A DNA stretch of 64,000 bases from the NCBI RefSeq assembly GCF_025264665.1, contig NZ_CP073697.1, positions 3,100,001 through 3,164,000 on the forward strand. The letters run 5' to 3'. A program made the position numbers and the translations under genes. This document shows positions 26,347-34,775 of the stretch, one piece after another. Numbering within the stretch: the stretch's first letter is position 1; every line of letters begins with the position of its first letter. The notes beneath the pieces were generated by a model. The model worked only from the letters and a program-made list of their open reading frames with translations. It did not search any database and was not told the origin of the DNA. Origin of the DNA: Edaphobacter flagellatus (GTDB lineage Bacteria; Acidobacteriota; Terriglobia; Terriglobales; Acidobacteriaceae).

Positions 26347-27729
26347 ATGGCGAGTGCTGTGGGCGATAGCGTGCGCAAGCGGGTGATTGTTATCGGCGGT
26401 GGATTTGCGGGCATCAATGCAGCGATGCATCTTGCCAAGCTGCCGGTGGATATTACGCTGGTCGATCGCAGGAACCACCATACCTTTCAGCCGCTGCTCT
26501 ACCAGGTGGCGCTGGCGGTGCTTTCGCCGGCGGAGATCGCTCAGCCGATTCGCAGCATTCTGCGCGACTATCGCAACATGGAAGTACTCATGGACGAGGC
26601 GGTCGGCTTCGACTTGTCTGAACGGCGCGTGAAGCTGAAGACAGGTGCTGAGTTGGAGTATGACTACCTGATTGTGGCCACGGGATCGACGCACTCCTAT
26701 TTTGGGCGCGATGATTGGGCCCCGCTGGCGCCGGGTTTGAAAACGATAGAAGACGCGACAGAGATACGACGCAGAGTATTGCTGGCATTCGAACTGGCGG
26801 AGCGGCAGATGCAGGAGCAAGGCTCGCATCCTCCGCTGAACTTTGTCATTGTTGGCGGCGGCCCGACCGGGGTTGAGCTGGCGGGCGCGATCAGCGATAT
26901 TGCGCGTCTCTACATGGCTCGCGACTTCAGGCATATCGATCCGGCATCGGCGAAGGTGCTGATCCTTGAAGGATCGCCAAATGTGCTCGCGGCGTATCCG
27001 CCTGATCTGCAGAAGAAGGCCGTGGAGCAGCTGGCGAAGCTGGGTGTTGCGGTGCGCACGGGCGCACGCGTGACAGATATTCAGCCCGGGTATGTGATGA
27101 TTGGCGACGAGAAGCTGGAGTCGGCAGTAACGCTGTGGGCTGCCGGTGTACAGGCTTCGCCTTTGGGCAAGATGCTGGGCTTGCCGGTCGACCGGCGCGG
27201 TTGCGTGATGGTGGATCAATTCCTCAATCCAGAGGGGCACCCGGAGATCTTTATCTGCGGCGACCTGGCGCATGTAGAAGAGAACGGCAAATTGGTTCCC
27301 GGCGTAGCGCAGCCTGCGATGCAGATGGGAACCTATGCGGCCAAGCGCATTGGGCTGTTCCTTCGCCAGGAGACGACCGGCGACCGCACTGGACTTGATA
27401 TTCCGTTTCACTACTTTGACAAGGGTGACATGGCGACGATCGGCCGCAAAGCAGCAGTCGCGAATATCAAGTGGCCGTTTACGGCTCGTTGGAGCGGCTT
27501 GCCGGCATGGGTGACATGGCTCGTCGTCCATATCTTTTTCCTGATCGGCTTCCGCAATCGCATTGCAGTCTTCCGCCAGTGGGCGTGGACATATCTGACC
27601 TTTCAGGATGGCGCGCGTCTGATCACTGGCTCGCAGGAGCTTCCGGGCTGGGATAAGAACTGGAGTGAAGAGCAAGCTTCGCGGACGGTTGATCCTGTCG
27701 ACAATACCTTCGCGGCACCGAAGACTTAA
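26347..27729 (+). CDS. ndh: Type II NADH dehydrogenase (NDH-2)
   Basis: 460 residues. It moves electrons from NADH to quinone without pumping protons, at the inner face of the membrane. FAD motif VIVIGGGFAGINAAMHL at the N-terminus, then RRNHHTFQPLLYQVA, the NADH motif FVIVGGGPTGVELAGAI, and FICGDLAHVEENGKLVPGVAQPAMQMG. The C-terminal amphipathic/hydrophobic stretch (ARWSGLPAWVTWLVVHIFFLIGFRNRIAVF) anchors it. GGAGGAG lies before the ATG. The stop TAA overlaps the stop of the convergent MBL gene. Confidence 0.95.
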   Translation: MASAVGDSVRKRVIVIGGGFAGINAAMHLAKLPVDITLVDRRNHHTFQPLLYQVALAVLSPAEIAQPIRSILRDYRNMEVLMDEAVGFDLSERRVKLKTGAELEYDYLIVATGSTHSYFGRDDWAPLAPGLKTIEDATEIRRRVLLAFELAERQMQEQGSHPPLNFVIVGGGPTGVELAGAISDIARLYMARDFRHIDPASAKVLILEGSPNVLAAYPPDLQKKAVEQLAKLGVAVRTGARVTDIQPGYVMIGDEKLESAVTLWAAGVQASPLGKMLGLPVDRRGCVMVDQFLNPEGHPEIFICGDLAHVEENGKLVPGVAQPAMQMGTYAAKRIGLFLRQETTGDRTGLDIPFHYFDKGDMATIGRKAAVANIKWPFTARWSGLPAWVTWLVVHIFFLIGFRNRIAVFRQWAWTYLTFQDGARLITGSQELPGWDKNWSEEQASRTVDPVDNTFAAPKT

Positions 27730-28664
27730 AGGCGAAGTGTCTCGCCTTCGTTCAGCACGCGGACACGGTCAGTGATGCCGAGGCGTGCAGCCTCAGCGCG
27801 CAGGCGTTGCACAGGTTCTTCCATCGGCTCGCGACCCAGGCGAAAGGTCCCGAAATGCATAGGGACCATCCACTGGGCCTTGCAGTCGAGGAAGCCACGT
27901 ACCGCTTCCTCGGGGCTTACGTGGACGGCGCGGTAGTTGTCGGGGTAGTAGGCTCCGATGGGCAGCAGGGCAACCTGGGGTTGCAGCTGACGGCCGATCT
28001 CGGCGAAGCCGTTAAACCATGCCGTGTCGCCGGAGTGATAGACGGAGTGTCTGTCGCTGGAGATGACATAGCCGCCGTATCCGCGATGCATGTCACGGAA
28101 CATGCGAGCTCCCCAGTGACGGCAGGGCGTCATCGTGATCTGGAGGTCAACGACCTGGGCGCTCTGCCACCAGCTGAGTGTGTGTACGCTGCGGAATCCG
28201 CGGGAGGCGACGAGGTCTTCGACGCCGGTGGGAACGAGAATCTCCGGCGTTCTTCCGTACAAGCGGCGGTTGGTGCGAACGATGTAGCGCAGCGAGGCGA
28301 TGTCGAGGTGATCCATGTGGGCATGGGTTATCAGGACAAGGTCGATGGCGGGCATCAGGTCGGGGAGGCTGCCGGGGCTGCGCTGACGGCGCAAGAGAAT
28401 CAGGTTTCTGGAGAAGACCGGGTCGATAAGGATGTTGCGTCCGCCAATCTGCAGGAAGAACGACGAATGCCCGATGAAGGTGATCCCCAGCTCATTGGCG
28501 GAGACGGCTTCAGGTGGACGCGGCTGGCCGATAATTGGGTTTTCGCGGCTCTCGCGCACGAGCCGCCAAAGCTGGCCCATCTTGATTACGGCGAAGGGGC
28601 GCCTGCGCCACACTCGCCTGACGGTATCGTCAATTCGTGCCACGTTACTTATAGATGCTTTCAT
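27726..28664 (-). CDS. MBL-fold metallohydrolase, NAPE-PLD-like
   Basis: 312 residues. The dizinc motif THAHMDHLD is followed by YHSGDTAWFNGF (bridging Asp) and VPMHFGTFRLGREP (last His). GITFIGHSSFFLQIGGRNILIDPVFS and the long insertions match the N-acyl-phosphatidylethanolamine phospholipase D-like / UlaG-like branch. No signal peptide is seen, though the basic N-terminus (VRRVWRRRPF) could touch membrane lipid. Substrate unknown. Its start is divergent from the symporter gene (70 bp apart) and its stop codon overlaps that of ndh. Confidence 0.9.
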   Translation of the reverse strand: MKASISNVARIDDTVRRVWRRRPFAVIKMGQLWRLVRESRENPIIGQPRPPEAVSANELGITFIGHSSFFLQIGGRNILIDPVFSRNLILLRRQRSPGSLPDLMPAIDLVLITHAHMDHLDIASLRYIVRTNRRLYGRTPEILVPTGVEDLVASRGFRSVHTLSWWQSAQVVDLQITMTPCRHWGARMFRDMHRGYGGYVISSDRHSVYHSGDTAWFNGFAEIGRQLQPQVALLPIGAYYPDNYRAVHVSPEEAVRGFLDCKAQWMVPMHFGTFRLGREPMEEPVQRLRAEAARLGITDRVRVLNEGETLRL

Positions 28665-28734
28665 AGGGCCTGTGGTTCGGCCAATGCTTTGGGTGACCGG
28701 AGCCGTTGCTGTCAGGCTACAATCTCAGCACCTC

Positions 28735-30174
28735 ATGAATCTTTACACGGCTGTTATCGCGGCGATTGTTTTGACCCTGCTTGCTGTATCGCTTGCCCGC
28801 CTGGGCAAGGTGAAGACGAAGGCAGACTATCTGGTAGCTGGACGTTCGCTGCCTGCCTTTGTGCTGATCTTTACTCTGCTGTCGTCGTGGATCGGGTCTG
28901 GCTCGTTGCTGGGCGGCGCCGAGAATGCCTACAAACATGGCTTTGTAGCGCTGTGGCAGGCAGGAGGAGGCTGGGCTGGACTGGTGTTGATCTACTTCAT
29001 CGCACCGCGGGCGAGGAAGTTTGCGCAGTATACGATTCCAGACCTGCTGGAGGCCCGTTATAACCAGACGGCGCGTGTGCTGGGCGTGATTGCTATCCTG
29101 CTGACTTACACTGCGATCACGAGCTACCAATTTATAGGCGGCGGCGACATCCTGCACTTGATCTTTCCGGATATGATTACGCCGATCCTGGGGCGCTACA
29201 TCATCGCCTGCTTTGTGATCGTGTTTACTGCGATTGCCGGTATGTCGTCGGTGGCTTATATGGATTTGTTCATTGGCCTGCTGGCGACGACGACGATGTG
29301 TTTAGCCCTGCCCGCTCTGATTCATAAGGCGGGTGGCTGGCAGGCTGTGCACGCCGCTCTGCCTGCTTCGCACTTCACAACGTTCGACGATCTGAGCGTG
29401 ATTCAGTGCCTGGAGCTATTTCTGCCGACGTGCCTTCTGTTGATGGGGAATCAGTCGATGTATCAGAAGTTCTTCTCGGCGAAGTCTGAGAAGGATGCGC
29501 GAACGGCCGTGGTGGGATGGATCATCGGCACGATCGTTCTGGAGACGGTGATTGTGGCGATTGCGGTGACGGGATCAGCTCTGTTTCCGACAGGTGAGGT
29601 GAGCAAGGCCCCGCGCGAGATATTGGCCTACTGCGGACTGCATGGCTTCAGCGAGATGTCCGGGCCATTCCGGCTGTTGGGCGCGTTGTTGATGGGAGCG
29701 ATCTTCGCCAAGATTATTTCGACCGCGAATAACTGGTTGTTCTCTCCGGCAACGAATCTGGTCAACGATATTTATGTTCGCTATATCAATCCGCAGGCGT
29801 CGAATAAGAAGATATTGATCGTTGGGCGGCTGATGGTGGTGCTCCTGGGGCTATGGGCGTTGTTCCAGTCGCTGGGGACGGAGTCGGTGCTGAAGAAGGC
29901 GCTGTATGCGTACACGATCTACTCGGCTGCGCTGACGCCGGTGATCCTGGCGGCGTTCTTCTGGCGCAGGGCGACGGCGGCAGCGGCGGTGGCCAGTATT
30001 GCCGTCGGAACCGTGGTGACGGTTGCGTGGGACTGGGTTGCGCCTCATATGCCAACAGTGATTGGGCAGCGTGATGCGATCTTTCCGGCTCTGGTAGCGT
30101 CGCTGATCTGCCTGGTGGCGGTCAGTTTGGCCAGCGGCCCAGGCGAATCCAGGCAGGCCGAGGAAATTGCCTGA
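28735..30174 (+). CDS. Sodium:solute symporter (SSS family)
   Basis: 479 residues from the ATG at 28735; upstream in-frame codons overlap the MBL gene antisense and are not credible. About 13 membrane helices. LPAFVLIFTLLSSWIGSGSLLGGAENAYKHG and YTIPDLLEARYN are typical of SSS sodium symporters; NNWLFSPATNLVNDIY matches the TM8-TM9 region with sodium-ligand Ser/Thr. Substrate is not clear (solute uptake driven by Na+). A TACAAT box lies at 28718-28723, 11 bases before the ATG. A terminator follows at 30190-30215. Confidence 0.9.
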   Translation: MNLYTAVIAAIVLTLLAVSLARLGKVKTKADYLVAGRSLPAFVLIFTLLSSWIGSGSLLGGAENAYKHGFVALWQAGGGWAGLVLIYFIAPRARKFAQYTIPDLLEARYNQTARVLGVIAILLTYTAITSYQFIGGGDILHLIFPDMITPILGRYIIACFVIVFTAIAGMSSVAYMDLFIGLLATTTMCLALPALIHKAGGWQAVHAALPASHFTTFDDLSVIQCLELFLPTCLLLMGNQSMYQKFFSAKSEKDARTAVVGWIIGTIVLETVIVAIAVTGSALFPTGEVSKAPREILAYCGLHGFSEMSGPFRLLGALLMGAIFAKIISTANNWLFSPATNLVNDIYVRYINPQASNKKILIVGRLMVVLLGLWALFQSLGTESVLKKALYAYTIYSAALTPVILAAFFWRRATAAAAVASIAVGTVVTVAWDWVAPHMPTVIGQRDAIFPALVASLICLVAVSLASGPGESRQAEEIA

Positions 30175-30189
30175 GGGATAATAGGTTCG

Positions 30190-30215
30190 GAAGAGTTAAG
30201 AGGGCTCTTCTTTTT
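30190..30215 (+). terminator. Rho-independent terminator after symporter gene
   Basis: Stem GAAGAG (30190-30195) and CTCTTC (30205-30210), nine-base loop, TTTTT at 30211-30215, 15 bp after the stop. Confidence 0.7.
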
Positions 30216-30303
30216 CATCTTGAAGTAACAAATTCACCTAACGGTCACTCAAGACCGATAGCTACGATAGAGTGAACGGGCCCCGTTTTGCGGATAACGA
30301 TTG

Positions 30304-31581
30304 ATGAACATTCAGCTTTTGCCAGATCTGTTTGCTATGGCCACGTTGTTGACGATTCTGTACTTCCTGAGGAGGCGTCACCCTCAGGAAGGAGTCGGCA
30401 TGTGGATTGTCGGGCTTCTTTTTATCTTTCTTGAGGCCATCGCCCATGTTTTCTACATGGCCTCGGGGCCCAGACATATTCCGGCACATATCGTGGCGCT
30501 GGATTCGTATCTTGCGGCAGGAATGATTTTTCTGTGGGCGGGGGCTAAGGAGCTCTATCCAAGACGCGCGACCCTGGTCTATTTGATTGCGAACTCGCTG
30601 CCACTGGCGGCTATTGAGACGACGTATGCCCTGGATATTCGTAGGTCAGGGCCGTATCACGCGGTCGTGGTCTGCGGTCTTGTGGTGGGTTTGGCGACGC
30701 CTTTTCTGTTGTCGCGTTCGTTTCGTCTGGGCAAAGCCTGGTGGCTGGTGCTGGCACAACTGGCGATCTGGATTCCTGCATGGTCTGCTGCGTCGCAAGC
30801 GCAGTATCGGGATGCAGCCTATCTTCCCCTATTTGTGGTCTATCTCTCGGTCGCGGTCCTGTTTCAGATTAGTTTGCCGCGCAGAAGCCTGGGCAAGATC
30901 GCGATTGTGCTGGGCTTCACGGTCTGGGCGGTGGTCTTTTTGCTGCACTCCTGGGTGACGATGCGGCCGCATTTCATTCCTGTTGCCGCTGAGGTATGGG
31001 ACTGGCAGAAATTCCTGGTCACGATTGGAATGCTACTGGTGATGCTGGAACAGCGAGTCGCCAGTAATGAATGGCTGGCATTCCACGACCAGCTTACCGG
31101 GTTGCCGAACAGGAGGTTGTTCGAGGACCGGCTGGAGCAGGCTATTCGGCGCTCGATGGAGAACGGCACAAGGACAGCGCTGATTATGATCGATCTGAAT
31201 GGCTTCAAGGCGATCAACGATTCGCAGGGACATGATGCTGGCGATCTGTTGCTGCAACAGATCGCGCACAGCCTGCGGCATGCAATACGGTCACCGGATA
31301 CTCTGGCGAGGCTCGGTGGGGATGAATTCATTATTGTCGCAGTTGATCTTCCTATCGACCGTCCAGTTACTCAGATTGTGCAATCCAGCATGAGCCGCAT
31401 TCAGGATGCCTTGAAGAAGCCCTTCAAGGTGGCTGGTCAAGAGCAGTTCGTCACTGGCAGCGTGGGGGTTGCCGTGTATCCGGACGATGCCGCTGATGAA
31501 GTGTTGCTGCGGCGGCTGGCAGACCAACGTATGTACGAGCAGAAGCGTATGGCCGGAGCATTGGCCGAGACACACTCCTAG
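30304..31581 (+). CDS. Membrane-bound diguanylate cyclase (GGDEF)
   Basis: 425 residues, starting at ATG 30304 (an adjacent TTG at 30301 is less likely). The N-terminal half has about eight hydrophobic helices and no recognised sensor domain. The C-terminal GGDEF domain starts near residue 265 (AFHDQLTGLPNRRLFEDRLEQAI) and has an intact active site GGDEF at 338-342, so it should make cyclic di-GMP from GTP. An inhibitory-site RxxD (RSPD, 329-332) lies five residues before it, so product feedback is expected. The end is ALRRLADQRMYEQKR-like, as in active cyclases. The gene stands alone. Confidence 0.92.
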   Translation: MNIQLLPDLFAMATLLTILYFLRRRHPQEGVGMWIVGLLFIFLEAIAHVFYMASGPRHIPAHIVALDSYLAAGMIFLWAGAKELYPRRATLVYLIANSLPLAAIETTYALDIRRSGPYHAVVVCGLVVGLATPFLLSRSFRLGKAWWLVLAQLAIWIPAWSAASQAQYRDAAYLPLFVVYLSVAVLFQISLPRRSLGKIAIVLGFTVWAVVFLLHSWVTMRPHFIPVAAEVWDWQKFLVTIGMLLVMLEQRVASNEWLAFHDQLTGLPNRRLFEDRLEQAIRRSMENGTRTALIMIDLNGFKAINDSQGHDAGDLLLQQIAHSLRHAIRSPDTLARLGGDEFIIVAVDLPIDRPVTQIVQSSMSRIQDALKKPFKVAGQEQFVTGSVGVAVYPDDAADEVLLRRLADQRMYEQKRMAGALAETHS

Positions 31582-31706
31582 ATATTGCAGGGAGTGGCAG
31601 ACTTTCGTCTTTCTTCGCCCCAGGGCGGAAACTCAAAATTCACAGAGACCTTTGGTCTGTTTTCAGCGTCATACCCAAATACAATAGAGCCACAGGAGAC
31701 TTGTTC

Positions 31707-32081
31707 ATGGCCACAGAGCCCATCATTCAGGAAGTGATCGATTCGTTCCAGTTTTTTGTACCTTCCGTTTCAACCTCGACCGACTTGTTCTTTGCAAAGG
31801 AACTGTTCGCTATGCCCCGTAATGACGACGATAGTGACTATGACGATGACGAAGAAGACGAGGATGAGGACGACGAAGAAGAGGACGACGACTACGAAGA
31901 CGACGAGGATGATGAGTACGAAGACGAGGATGAGGACGACGAGTACGACGATGAGGACGGGGAAGAAGACGAAGACGAGGACGGCTACTACGAAGATGAC
32001 GACGAGGATGAGGAAGAGGACGAAGACGAGGACGGCTACGATGAAGACCTTCCCCGCGTACCTCGTACCCGTCGAATGTAA
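31707..32081 (+). CDS. Extremely acidic small protein
   Basis: 124 residues from ATG 31707 (AGGAG at 31694-31698, eight bases upstream). Residues about 40-114 are almost only Asp and Glu with spaced Tyr and a few Gly; the last ten residues are basic (RVPRTRRM). The first 36 residues are ordinary (MATEPIIQEVIDSFQFFVPS). A second possible start, MPRNDDDS at 31812, also has a Shine-Dalgarno-like AAAGGAA, giving 89 residues. No family recognised. Such tails can bind cations or basic proteins, or act as nucleic-acid mimics; this is speculation. The DNA is a run of GAC/GAG/GAT/GAA codons. Confidence 0.75.
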   Translation: MATEPIIQEVIDSFQFFVPSVSTSTDLFFAKELFAMPRNDDDSDYDDDEEDEDEDDEEEDDDYEDDEDDEYEDEDEDDEYDDEDGEEDEDEDGYYEDDDEDEEEDEDEDGYDEDLPRVPRTRRM

Positions 32082-32128
32082 TCGCTAATCTCTGTTGTTG
32101 GCAGAATGTCTATTTCACGAGCTAACTG

Positions 32129-32155
32129 AAAGGCCGCGCTGTCAGCGCGGCCTTT
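32129..32155. terminator. Strong bidirectional terminator
   Basis: Perfect 12-base stem (AAAGGCCGCGCT at 32129-32140, AGCGCGGCCTTT at 32144-32155) with loop GTC, between the acidic-protein stop (+) and the dehydrogenase stop (-). A/T ends suit both strands. Confidence 0.88.
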
Positions 32156-32161
32156 GTGCGT

Positions 32162-33148
32162 TTAGTAGCCGTGTTCGGAGACGAGGTTTTCGAGCGGCTG
32201 TCCGGCGATGTATCTCCTGACCTGTGCTGCACCAAATCGGAAGGCACGATGGATGAACTCCGGCGTCGATCCAGCCACGTGTGGTGTGATGAGGCAGTTA
32301 GGAGCGGACCATAAAGGGTGATCAGCAGGAAGCGGCTCTGGATCGGTAACGTCGAGCGCGGCACGGATGCGATGGGATTGGAGCGCTTCTACTAAAGCCG
32401 TAGTATCGACGACGGGGCCACGTGCGGCGTTCACTAGAAGGGCTCCTTTCTTCATCAGCTGAATTTCCGGGGTGCCGATGAGACCGCGCGTTTCGTCGGT
32501 GAGTGGAACGATGGCTACGACAACGTCTGCTTTGGGAAGCAATTGGTGGAGCGTACTGATTGGGAAGACCTCGGGAGCCTGTCTTGCGCTGCGTGCGATT
32601 CGAAGAATTTGGACTCCGAAGGGTGTTAGCCGCGCTTCAATTGCGGCTCCAATGGAGCCATAGCCGATGATGAGGACCGTCTTTCCTGCGAGATCTTCAC
32701 CAAGGATGCGATAGAGTCCTGTTTGTGGGCCGGTTTCGTTGAGGTAGCCGTCGGTCACGGCAGCCTGGCCAGCCCATTCGTGGCGCATCTGCAGGTTGCA
32801 ATAGAGAGGGATGCGCTTGACGGAAGCAAGGATGGCACTCATCACCCACTCGGAAGTGGAGATGTCGTGGATGCCGCGGCCATCGCAGAGAAGGACTCCA
32901 GGCGGCAACCAGGAAGTGATCCAGTCGACGCCGGCCATCATGGACTGTATGACCTTTACGCCACGAAGATGGGAAAAGGCCTGAGCTGCATCGCGACGAC
33001 TGAAGGGAATGATCCAGAAGTCGACATCGACTGCCGCGGTATTGTTGCGAGGGATACGAACAATCTGTGCTTCCGGAGGGAAATCCGACAACAACTCGTC
33101 TGCTACATTTTCGTCTATGCCAACACGCACCATGTTCAGAGTGTGCAT
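32162..33148 (-). CDS. D-2-hydroxyacid dehydrogenase
   Basis: 328 residues, NAD(P)-dependent oxidoreductase that interconverts 2-hydroxy and 2-oxo acids. Nucleotide motif TVLIIGYGSIGAAIEARL; catalytic Arg in VNAARGPVVDT, Glu in DVTDPEPLPADHPLW and His in NCLITPHVAGST. Substrate is not predictable; glyoxylate/hydroxypyruvate-type reduction is typical. A shorter start (ATG 33133, MVRVGIDENV) is possible since neither has a clear ribosome site. Divergent from xylulokinase with 143 bp between, so they may share control. Confidence 0.92.
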   Translation of the reverse strand: MHTLNMVRVGIDENVADELLSDFPPEAQIVRIPRNNTAAVDVDFWIIPFSRRDAAQAFSHLRGVKVIQSMMAGVDWITSWLPPGVLLCDGRGIHDISTSEWVMSAILASVKRIPLYCNLQMRHEWAGQAAVTDGYLNETGPQTGLYRILGEDLAGKTVLIIGYGSIGAAIEARLTPFGVQILRIARSARQAPEVFPISTLHQLLPKADVVVAIVPLTDETRGLIGTPEIQLMKKGALLVNAARGPVVDTTALVEALQSHRIRAALDVTDPEPLPADHPLWSAPNCLITPHVAGSTPEFIHRAFRFGAAQVRRYIAGQPLENLVSEHGY

Positions 33149-33198
33149 GAAAGTTTCTAAAAAGAAAAATCACAGATAGGGGTGATGGCATGGTCGCG

Positions 33199-33227
33199 TT
33201 GACAAGGGAAGGTGAGCCGGATATTTT
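33199..33227 (+). promoter_or_regulatory. Sigma70-type promoter for xylulokinase gene
   Basis: -35 TTGACA (33199-33204), 17-base spacer, -10 TATTTT (33222-33227), 64 bp before the ATG at 33292. Confidence 0.6.
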
Positions 33228-33291
33228 TCGTACTGAAAAGGATTGATCCTGCCCGTTTTCTTCATACTCCACAACTGAGAGATTACACAGA

Positions 33292-34770
33292 ATGTATTTA
33301 GGTATTGATTGTGGCACGCAGGGAACGAAGGCTCTACTGATCGACGTGGAGGGAACTGTTCTCGGACGGGGCTATGCCTCTCACGCTTTGATGGAGCGTG
33401 AGGATGGGACACGTGAGCAGGACCCACAATGGTGGATTGAGGCACTTTGCACTACGGCGCGGCAGGCTTTGGAGGCTGCAGGCAGCAAGGATGTCCGGGC
33501 GATTGGAGTATCGGGGCAGCAGCACGGGCTGGTGGTGCTGGATGAGCATCTTCAGGTAATCCGGCCAGCAAAGCTATGGAACGATACATCCACGGCTCGG
33601 CAGAATGCTGAGTTGATCGAGATGCTCGGCGGTGCGAACGCGTGGATGGAGCGTTTCGGCATCGTTCCGCTTACGGGATACACAGCGTCGAAGCTGTTGT
33701 GGCTAAAGCAGCATGAGCCGGAGAACTTTACGCGTATCCGCCATATTCTGCTGCCGCATGAGTATCTGAACTTTTGGCTTACAGGGGAGCTCAAGGCCGA
33801 GTATGGTGACGCGTCGGGGACGGCATTCTTCGATCCGCGCACGCGCGTGTGGGCGCGAGATGTGTTGGATGCGATCGATGGTGGCAGCGGTCAGCTTGCT
33901 GCGGCACTGCCAGAGTTAATTGCCCCGGATCAGATAGTTGGCGTGGTGAGGCCGCAGGTTGCGGATGAGCTGGGGATTTCGCGCCATTGCATTGTGGCTC
34001 CCGGCGGGGGCGACAACATGATGGGCGCTATCGGCACAGGGAACGTTCGCGATGGAGTCGTTACTCTGAGTCTGGGGACGTCGTCCACGGTGTACACCCA
34101 CGCGTCGGCTCCTTCGCGCGATCGAAGTGGAAGCGTTGCGCCGTTCTGCGCATCATCGGATGGCTGGCTTCCACTTGTGTGCACGATGAATGCGACCAAT
34201 GTGGTTACGCAGACATTGCAGGTTCTGGGGCTGACGGTGAACGATATTGATCCGGCACTCGATGCAACGGAGCCTGGTGCCGATGGACTAACGTTTCTTC
34301 CGTTCCTGAATGGAGAGCGAACGCCCGATCTTCCGGAGGCGCGTGGTTCGTTGCTGGGGATTTCGGCGAACAACTTCACACCGCAGAATCTGGTTCGCGT
34401 GGTGATTGAAGGCGTGAGCTTCGGTGTACTTGGTGGGCTTGACTTGATTCTGGAAGGAAGAAGAGCCGATGTGATTTATGTGATTGGAGGCGGTTCGCGT
34501 TCGAAGGCCTGGCGGCAGCTCCTCGCCGATGCTACGGGAGCAAGGATCGAGGTTCCTGTAGAAGGAGAGGCTGGAAGTCTGGGTGCTGCTGTTCAGGCGA
34601 TCTACGTTGATGCTGCGCAGAGTAGTAAACCGATAGGCTACGAAGAGCTTGTGGGGCGTATTGTGAAGGTGGATCCTGCGCGTTCTGTTGTTCCACAAGA
34701 TCATCAACGCGCTCTTTACATTACGGCGATAGAAAGATACCGTAGTCGGTTGCGTGAATTGTATCTATAG
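33292..34770 (+). CDS. xylB: Xylulokinase
   Basis: 492-residue FGGY carbohydrate kinase that phosphorylates D-xylulose to xylulose-5-phosphate. N-terminus MYLGIDCGTQGTKALLIDVEG; GVSGQQHGLVVLD and LWNDTSTARQNAEL are characteristic of XylB; LTGYTASKLLWLKQHEPENF and IYVIGGGSRSKAWRQLLAD follow. It would act after xylose isomerase, encoded 13 kb away at 47739. The stop lies five bases before the stop of the convergent fumarylacetoacetase gene. Confidence 0.93.
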   Translation: MYLGIDCGTQGTKALLIDVEGTVLGRGYASHALMEREDGTREQDPQWWIEALCTTARQALEAAGSKDVRAIGVSGQQHGLVVLDEHLQVIRPAKLWNDTSTARQNAELIEMLGGANAWMERFGIVPLTGYTASKLLWLKQHEPENFTRIRHILLPHEYLNFWLTGELKAEYGDASGTAFFDPRTRVWARDVLDAIDGGSGQLAAALPELIAPDQIVGVVRPQVADELGISRHCIVAPGGGDNMMGAIGTGNVRDGVVTLSLGTSSTVYTHASAPSRDRSGSVAPFCASSDGWLPLVCTMNATNVVTQTLQVLGLTVNDIDPALDATEPGADGLTFLPFLNGERTPDLPEARGSLLGISANNFTPQNLVRVVIEGVSFGVLGGLDLILEGRRADVIYVIGGGSRSKAWRQLLADATGARIEVPVEGEAGSLGAAVQAIYVDAAQSSKPIGYEELVGRIVKVDPARSVVPQDHQRALYITAIERYRSRLRELYL

Positions 34771-34775
34771 GATTG

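Noticed and set aside
26341..27675. Minus-strand frame of 444 codons opposite ndh
   Set aside because: Antisense of a clear NDH-2 gene, no start signal or motif.
28432..28734. N-terminal extension of the symporter
   Set aside because: It lies antisense to the MBL gene, and the membrane helices start only at Met 28735.
31812..32081. Coding repeat in the acidic gene as a trinucleotide-repeat or CRISPR-like element
   Set aside because: GAC/GAG/GAT/GAA codons vary freely without fixed units or spacers; it is best explained as coding DNA.
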